This document shows positions 57,187-64,000 of a DNA stretch of 64,000 nt, one piece after another; the stretch's first letter is position 1; each line of letters starts with the position of its first letter. The stretch spans positions 2,294,001-2,358,000 of the forward strand of contig CM022371.1 of the NCBI GenBank assembly GCA_011800155.1. Direction: 5' to 3'. The stretch comes from Flammulina velutipes (taxonomy: Eukaryota; Basidiomycota; Agaricomycetes; Agaricales; Physalacriaceae). The position numbers and the translations under genes were made by a program. The notes beneath the pieces were generated by a model that saw only the letters and a list, made by a program, of their open reading frames with translations, was not told the origin of the DNA and did not search any database.

Positions 57187-59239
57187 CTACGAAGAAGTTA
57201 ATTCGACGTTCTTACTGAGGCGGAAACAAACATTACATTGACAATATGTCACTTTGGTATTATAAAGCTCGACAGCCATTCTAATCAGGGCTATTGAGTT
57301 AGAAGTGTCTTCTGCCGTGAGTAATGGAGGCGTCGAGGTTGCATCCTGCTTCAAGATGCGTACACACGTCTTCCAGATCACCTAGTATACGCCAAGTGTG
57401 AGTATTACGAGCAGATTAGAAGATCACAGTTACTCACTGAGAGTGACGGGTCTAGAAAATCATAATCGGCCAGTGTGAACGTATGCGAGATACGAACTAT
57501 ATCCTGAACTAAGTCCAAGGCCGTCCGACGTGATTTTAAGTATCCCCATGGAAAGGCATAAAGCTCTGCTAGAGCGAATAGCGTCATTAGTTCTCCTTGC
57601 CTGAGGCACCGTGTATTGCTCTCGTCTGATGTCAACAATCCCTCGAGAATTCTCATCCTTATGTAGTCCAGATGAGACTCTAACTTCGCAATGAGATCCC
57701 AATAATCGTTATTGGCGTCATTTAAACCAATTTCGCCTGTGAAACAAGGTTAGAATGTACCAGAAAGGGGGTTAAGATCTGATAAATACAACACTCGGAA
57801 GGGTTGGAAACTCGAGAGAGTACCCTGTGAATTTGATAGCAGTAGACTATGGAGACTGTTCTAGCCGCTACGCAGAACACATCGGCGTCGAGGTGGGCAT
57901 AGAAGCTCTGTTGACGATTCAAGACACGTCATTACCCGAATGAAAACTTACCGGTATAATATTCACCGTGGCAATTGTGCCCTCGTCGATTAACAAGGGG
58001 CCACCGAACAATATGTGCATACCAAGGTCAAGATAGATCAACTGGCATACCGCCCCAAGGTCTACTGACGACGAGCGTGTTGCAATCGTGCCATATTCTA
58101 TATTGTTCTGGAGGTCCTGGATCTTGAAATTGTGCTGTAATATGAGATGAAATCCTTTGAGTAAGTATTCACGCGCGCGATACCGATCACCCTTGACCCA
58201 GAAGTATTTGCCGAGGAGTACTGTCCCCTTCGAGACTCTGTCAGTTGGTCTACAATATCTTGGAAACATAACGTACTTGAAGTGCCGTGTTCATATTATG
58301 CGTGGAGGAGATATCCTTCAATTGATTGAGAGACTTCTTTAGTTGGACATCTTCAAGGTAATACTTGAAAGAGTTATCCTCTTGAAGCATGGTACCCCAA
58401 AGGTGTACAACATGCAGCAATACCGGATCTACTGCTGACGTGGTTTCCCCTACAGCCAGTGCAGCCAGTTGTTCGCCCAGTAAGCAGAGGCCAACATGAG
58501 CGCGATGTCTGAAGAAGTTTGAGCGTCTGTCAAACTCGTGAGTGATGGTTCACACAACAACGGAAGAATATACATAGGGCCAAAGTCTACATCGGTCGCC
58601 ACGTCGAGTCCAGCAGTAGGGGCTGAATTATGCTTTCCTAAGAACATCGCAATTCGTTCGTCACCAACGAGACTAAGGTTCTTCAGGCTCCTGTGCTGTT
58701 CGTGGCGCTAGCCTTTTGGGCGCATGAGAGCTAACGCCAGATGAAGATCGGTAAACGTGTAAACGAGCTTCTAGCTCCGTGATACGCGCAAATAGCTCGG
58801 AGTTGGGGATCCTAACTTGCACGAGTGGCTTACAGACACAGACACCGATACATTTCTATTTGATGCCGTCAGACGGTTATTGTAGATGTAGAGGCGGAGT
58901 ACCTTCTTCCTTCGGCTGGCGGTTACTATTAATATCGATTTATCAACTTCATCTATAATTCGGAGACTTGCCGACATGGTGTGGAGGCCATTGCGTTCTG
59001 CGAGCTATTTTGCGCTGATGGGCCAACGTAGAGACATTGAAGTGGCTTGCGAGAGCGTGCACAGGGTCCACATTCGGGACGAACGCCATCACACCGCTGA
59101 CGGGATGCGTCAAAGGAATTCTGTAGCAGTTGGGTAGATTTGGCGCACCACTTTTCGCGACCTGTGTGCTGTTAGATGCCTGTCTCGAACCATGCATGCA
59201 GCAGAACACTCACCGACATGCTGTGCAAGTTGTTGACAT
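57187..59239 (-). CDS. Transcription factor paralogue (copy B) with intact first and degenerate second Zn2Cys6 cluster
   Basis: This is a tandem paralogue of the gene at 54656. The ATG at 59239 opens MSTTCTACRSRKV, then RCDGVRPECGPC and ARSRKPLQC, a complete first cluster. The second cluster reads STPCRRRKKKCIGVCVC. Its first Cys is replaced by Ser, the region between Cys 3 and Cys 5 is shortened, and the sixth Cys is missing, so zinc binding there is unlikely. The intron inside it (58916-58971) is GC-AG. Downstream, RITELEARLHVY, RHRAHVGLCLLGEQLAALA, YYLEDVQLKKSLNQLKD and LGAVCQLIYLDLGMHILFGG match copy A block by block. One junction after the coiled coil was not resolved. The stop is at 57187-57189. 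Confidence 0.72.
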
Positions 59240-59581
59240 CGAGGACGGGATCAAAGGGGATTGGCAGTGGACCAGGATTGGCGTTCCGTACGTACATATT
59301 GGAATTATAATTCAGGTTCGTGCTCCATCTCTTGATCACAGACACCACCGGACGGCGGATACCATGTAGAACGGCCAACATGTATTGAGATAGCGCTCGA
59401 GTTCTTTATCGATATCAAGGCGGAAGGCGAACCCGGTTGCTTCGGGCAACGTTGATATTGTAAAAACATTCTGGCTGCTCCGGGACCCCCAAGAATCCAC
59501 TTTCTGATTGCTATGCTTAAGGCTCTGAATCGAATACTACTAGTACTACAGATACGACAGTATAGCCGCTACCCTTTCCTT
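59240..59581. other. Intergenic stretch upstream of Zn2Cys6 copy B
   Basis: This is 342 bp between the ATG of copy B and the stop of the oxidoreductase gene. It probably holds the copy B promoter. I see no gene, TATA box or repeat. Confidence 0.45.
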
Positions 59582-60916
59582 TCACAACACGATGGTGACT
59601 CCTTCTCTTGAGCTCTTGTGAGCAAGATGGATCAATTCGATGACGCTCACGGCGTCCATCCATTTGATCTGTTGAGCGTCTCCATTGCGAATAACACCGG
59701 CAAGATTCTTGAAAAGCTCGACGTACGACCCCGGCTCACTCGATGGCCATCTATTAATGTTGATATCAAGCCGGCGAACGACCAACAGTTACAGAGTGCT
59801 TACACCGTTTTCGATACAGATGTCTGATCTGATTGCAGGTTCTCCAGTTTACCCCAGAGATGTTCAGGTTCTAGTCCGTATTTTGTCTCGAAGATGGCAG
59901 ACGGGCTTGGGATGACCTTGAGTTGATCCTCTTGTACGTCGACACCTTGCTTAGTGTATGTTCCTTTGGTTCCTCGAACGACATATCGCGTCTGGAATTC
60001 GCGAACAGAGAGGATATGTCCTCGAAGGATAACCGTTAGAGGGTGCTTTGACGGTCTTCCTGCAGGATAATGCATGAAGATCGTGAACTATAGGATATCT
60101 AAGCAAGTGGATTGTAATGACTGTTTGATACTCACAGTGTCATCGACTTCCGGGCTGCCGACACCTCTAACGTTCTGCGTGAAAGCGGTCAACCGGGAAG
60201 GTTTTCCGAACAATGTCAAGGCCTGATCGATAAGATGTGAACCTAGGTCAAATGTTTGACCAGCAGAAGGTAGCGGACTATCTTTCCAGGTTCCTTTGAG
60301 TGCGGCACGGTATCGATCAAAGCTGGAGGGGTCGTTTGTAAGCTACACCATGAATCTTACAAATTATGACTCGTGTGCTTACCGGGATTCAAATTCGACT
60401 AGATCCCCCAGATATTGAGGCGATGACTCTGGAAGTGCAAGAAGTTTTCGTAGAGCGAGAAAATCCGAATCCCATCGACGGTTTTGGAAAGGGTACAAGA
60501 CCAAGTTTTTCGATCGAGCAATTGAGTCCAAGTCTTGACCTTGCTCGACGGTGGAGGTTACTGGTTTGTCAACGAGGACTATGTTATGTGTGAGCATTGC
60601 TGATCTCTGGATAGCTAGGTTTCTTACCGTGCTTGCCCGCTTCCAGAGCAGCTTTTGCAAATGGGTAGTGCGTCTCGTTGGGAGTGCCAACGATAACCAA
60701 CTCCACCTCTTGGTCTGCGAGAACATCTTCGAGAGTGCGATGGATTTTGACAGCTACGCCAAACCTGTCATGCACTTTTCCGTGAGGGGAGCTTGGGTTG
60801 CGCTCCAGAACAGAATGCAAAGTGAATAGTTCCGGGAGGGCCAGAACAAAAGGGACATGGAAAGTGAGGCCAGAGAGACCGACGCCCAATACACAGGTGT
60901 TGATAGGTTTTGTCAT
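59582..60916 (-). CDS. Gfo/Idh/MocA-family oxidoreductase (second, different subgroup)
   Basis: The ATG at 60916 opens MTKPINTCVLGVGLSGLTFH with the Rossmann motif VLGVGLSGLTFHVPF. The cofactor loop LVIVGTPNETHYPFAKAALE and the EKP-like motif HVLVDKPVTSTVEQ follow (Asp-Lys-Pro, an accepted variant). NRRWDSDFLALRKLL and GSHLIDQALTLFGKPSRLTA give the C-terminal domain, with the conserved DLGSHLIDQ element. The end is SSREGVTIVL after the last intron, and the stop is at 59582-59584. This layout matches fungal GFO/IDH proteins related to bacterial YdgJ/YvaA oxidoreductases. It is not a close relative of the one at 30715-32271. The substrate is unknown. Confidence 0.9.
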
Positions 60917-61082
60917 GCTGGAATTTGGTGGGAGTTAAGAACAAGGAAGGAAGAACGCGATCGATCAAAGATTAGCGTGACGTAGGTACCTCGGTCCATT
61001 ACCACACCACCTTGCGGGCCGAGCTCCGCGTTGAGCGTGCAAGCTCTTTGCCACCACGCGCATTCCACAACCGTCAGAGAGG

Positions 61083-63344
61083 ATGTGGACAGTTCCAAGG
61101 ACACTACTTTATTTATCTGCCACTGGCCTTACTCTTTACTCTCCTCTCGGCGTCTTGGCTCAAGTAGCCCTACCGGATACGCCATATATCCCGCCTGACG
61201 CCTCCAAAGGCGCAGAATCTTCCTCTGGCTACCCTAATCCGCAATGGTCGACACTTCTCGGAAATTTGATATACTTCTACGACGCACAAAGAAGTGGTAA
61301 ACTTCCTTCCTCCAATCGCGTCTCTTGGCGGAACGATAGTAGTCTAGAGGACGGCAAACTAGACAATGTGGATTTAACAGGTATGATTCATGTTCGAGGG
61401 TTCGATTTGCGCAGCTTACATTATGAAAGGCGGTTACTATGATGCAGGAGGTACTATCTCTCGCAGCTACCATATACTAGCATGCTGAGCGGAGCACAGA
61501 TTACATCAAAGCCACTTTTCCACTAGTAGGTTTCTGGGCATCGTTACAACTAATTAACTCATGATGAATACAGTCGTTTACGATTATGTCTATCTGCTGG
61601 GGAGCTACAGATTTCGGACAAGGTATGTCTCCCACCCAATGGCCAACGCCACATCTTCAACCATGTCCTCTGAGGTTATGACCTTGCCAATCAGACCGCA
61701 TATCTTGATAGCGCATTGCGCTGGGGGTTAGACTGGATGATAAAGGTGAGATTTTTTGCATGCTGTATCCATCTTCTAATGTCAAGTTATAGGCTCATAA
61801 TTCTGACAACTCCCTCTATGTGCTAGTTGCTGATCGTAAGTGTTTCTACAACCAAAAACAATGTTCAAAATTGAAACCGCATTAGCGCAGGATGATAATG
61901 ATTACTGGGGAGGGGACCAGGATATTCCAACACCTCGTCCTTCATTCCAAGTCAATGCAACATCCCCTGGTACTGATGTGGTCGCTGGGGTGTCTGCGGC
62001 ATTCTCTGCATGCTCCAACCTATATGCCAACCGTACTTTTGGAGGGCTATATTCATCCCCTGCATCTTTGCGAAACACGAGTTATGCCGCGACCCTATTA
62101 TCCCATGCAGAGGTATTGTATTCACTTGCCGTCAATGCCTCTGGCGGACAGACAGAATATCAAACGTCGGTTCCGGAAGTAGCATCCAGCTATGGGTCCT
62201 CGTCATATGAAGATGAATTGACAATCGCAGCACTATTCCTTGCACGGGCAAAGAACTCATCAGAACTTTTCAGTCAAGCTGAGTCCTACTACGATGAGTT
62301 TGATCTAGGCGGGCAAGATACGGTGTTCAACTGGGACTCGAAAACGCCCGGACTAGCAGTGTTGTTTGCTCAGCTGTCTCATCCCGACGCGGGACTCGAC
62401 ATCGGAGGCGATTTCTCGGAATGGCAAAACGAAGCGGAAGCGTACTTTGATAAAATAGTGGCAAACGAAGGACGCGCGCAGAGAACGCCAGGTCAGAGTG
62501 ATCCGAGTTCTTCCTCAGGCTATGCATTGACTTTACTATTGGCAAGGTGGTCTCCTCATCTACGACGGCGACTCTGACAGCGCAAGTCTAAACCCAGCTT
62601 TGAACGCAGCTATGCTTCTATCGCGATACGCGCCCATGGCCTCTTCTGACGCCAAACGCGACTCATATCTGGTATGCACGATTGCTTACCAAAAGCTTCA
62701 ATCCTCATAGTTTCTTAGGACTTCGCTCAAGAACAGTTGGACTACGCCCTTGGGAATAATCCGATGTCGGGTAGGCAAACCAAAGTCACAAAGCCTCCAT
62801 GCGCATCTAATTTCAATCTCCCAAAGTTCCTTATGTCGTCGGCTCAAACCCGAATTCTCCCTCTAATCCTCACTCTGCGCCCGCAAGTGGCGGTAATGAT
62901 ATAGGGAACATCGACACGTCGCCGCCAGAGGAAGCTTACGTGCTGTATGGCGCCGTCATTGGTGGCCCCGACTTCGAGGATAATTACTACGATATTCGTA
63001 GTGACTGGCCGCAAACTGAGGTGATTCACATCTCTCTTGTTGTCTGATTCGGTACTGATTGAGCTCAGGTCGCCCTCGATTATAATGCGCCACTTTTGAC
63101 ACTTGCGGCAATGCACGTCTTGAATGACCGAAATGACCCTTTCTACACGTCCCTTCAGGCGGGGGAATACGACAAAGTTCGACCAGAGGGTAATCCGTGC
63201 GATGCAGCTATCAAGGACGGGTGCCCCGGTATTGATTTCCCCACCAAAGGGAAGATTGCCGTGGGCGTCATTATTGGCGTAGTCGGCCTCGTTATCCTGG
63301 GTCTCATCACATACTGGATCTGGCTAGTTGTGATATCAAAGTAG
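61083..63344 (+). CDS. Glycoside hydrolase family 9 endoglucanase with C-terminal membrane anchor
   Basis: This is a secreted endo-beta-1,4-glucanase of GH9. The ATG at 61083 opens a signal peptide (MWTVPRTLLYLSATGLTLYS, cleavage near VLAQ). The alpha6/alpha6 barrel has the catalytic-base region GGYYDAGDYIK (both Asp present), LRWGLDWMIKAHNSDNSLYV, DHDNDYWGGDQDIPTPR and the late motif ALGNNPMSVPYVVGSNPNS. The acid region is DWPQTEVALDYNAPLLTLAA, where GH9 enzymes carry the DxE and YNA pattern. After the domain comes the membrane helix GVIIGVVGLVILGLITYWIW with a very short tail (LVVISK), so the enzyme is held at the cell surface. Ten or more exons are joined. Confidence 0.9.
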
Positions 63345-63413
63345 TATGATTTCGGTATATTCACATCCCTATTACATATACTCTATATCCAAACACAGCA
63401 TAGAATCAGCCAT

Positions 63414-64000
63414 TTAGTAAACCTATACACGTATATCAGTGAGGAAGCGGGGACAATTGCATGGAGGAGACTGACCTCGAGAATGTAACGTTCTTCCGCT
63501 TTAAGGCTTTGAAGGTAATCGCCAGCGGACACTGCATCATAGCCTTTGTACTTGACCAAGGCGTTGACTAGCGCCTCGTACATGTCGGGTACAGGCCAAG
63601 TCGGCCCACACAGATAAAATACACCCTCCTTATCCTGCAACATATCCGCCAGTGCCTCAGAGTCCTCCAACATTTTGTGTTGAATGTAAACCTTCTTTGG
63701 TCCATCCCGAGAGAAAGCAAGTCCAGCACGGGTGATGACACCATCCTCGATGAAGGCCTCAATTTCTTCCCCGTAGAGATATTCTTGAGACTGATGACGA
63801 GAACCAAAGTAGTAGTAGACCGGTCCAACTTCGATACCCTGCTGCTTGATCCATGCACGATACTGGAGGAAAGCGCGGAAGGGGGCTGCACCTGTACCAA
63901 GTCCAGCCATGATGAGAGGTTGCTTGTGATCCGGTGGAAGCTGAGAGGTAGTGAGCATGAATCGTTTCGGCTTACAGGATCGTTAAGCGACGTACCTTCA
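63414..64000 (-). CDS. MET10: Sulfite reductase [NADPH] flavoprotein subunit, C-terminal part (partial)
   Basis: This is the C-terminal NADPH-binding domain of the alpha subunit of sulfite reductase, which passes electrons from NADPH through FAD to the haem subunit. The 5' part lies beyond the window end, with an intron at about 63941-63995. The visible exon carries KQPLIMAGLGTGAAPFRAFL (nicotinamide site), GPVYYYFGSRHQSQEYLYGE (ribose and phosphate contacts) and GVFYLCGPTWPVPDMYEALV. The last intron joins to the typical end RYILEVY, with the stop at 63414-63416. The GPTWPVPD element separates MET10 from cytochrome P450 reductase. Confidence 0.92.

Overview
The window is nuclear DNA of a filamentous basidiomycete, most likely an Agaricomycete. 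Genes lie close together on both strands. They are cut by many short introns of about 45-60 bp, almost all GT-AG, so most proteins must be joined across several exons. The families present (tandem DUF7923-type CCCH proteins, a membrane-anchored GH9 cellulase, a Chs1-type chitin synthase, Zn2Cys6 factors) fit mushroom-forming fungi. No bacterial, plasmid, phage or CRISPR features were seen, and no tRNA or rRNA gene was recognised.

Layout. 1-5.1 kb: end of an anion:cation-symporter MFS gene and a 21-exon GH2 beta-mannosidase. 5.2-13.5 kb: Rheb GTPase, Spo12-like cell-cycle protein, RING finger protein, chitin synthase and a GST-fold protein. 13.6-16.6 kb: COQ10, a COQ10/GIS2 chimeric gene, and GIS2, all on the minus strand. 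16.6-18.6 kb: a gene-poor stretch holding a diverged direct repeat. 18.6-22.5 kb: a GH105 hydrolase divergent from an MFS transporter. 22.8-29.1 kb: NUP82 and three proteasome genes (PRE10/alpha7, RPN12, PRE3/beta1). 29.1-35.6 kb: a conserved mitochondrial-like protein, a Gfo/Idh/MocA oxidoreductase, an alpha/beta hydrolase and CDT1. 36-40.3 kb: two tandem CCCH paralogues. 40.4-45.3 kb: Rho-GDI, COQ2 and a Ytp1-like protein. 46-54.3 kb: another MFS transporter, a Ser-rich single-pass membrane protein, the PKA regulatory subunit and a HERP/Usa1-like ERAD protein. 54.6-59.2 kb: two tandem paralogous transcription factors with paired Zn2Cys6 clusters. 59.6-64 kb: a second Gfo/Idh/MocA oxidoreductase, a GH9 endoglucanase and the 3' end of sulfite reductase MET10.

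Most genes are unrelated housekeeping functions. The exceptions are the proteasome cluster, where compact divergent promoters share ACGCGT, the GH105/MFS pair, and the two tandem paralogue pairs.

The most unusual object is the gene at 14626-15636. Its first exon is a copy of COQ10 exon 1, including the predicted mitochondrial presequence. Its remaining five exons are a diverged but fully open copy of GIS2 with six intact CCHC zinc knuckles and the same intron phases. One tandem duplication of the COQ10-GIS2 interval explains it, and it predicts a mitochondrially targeted CNBP-like protein.
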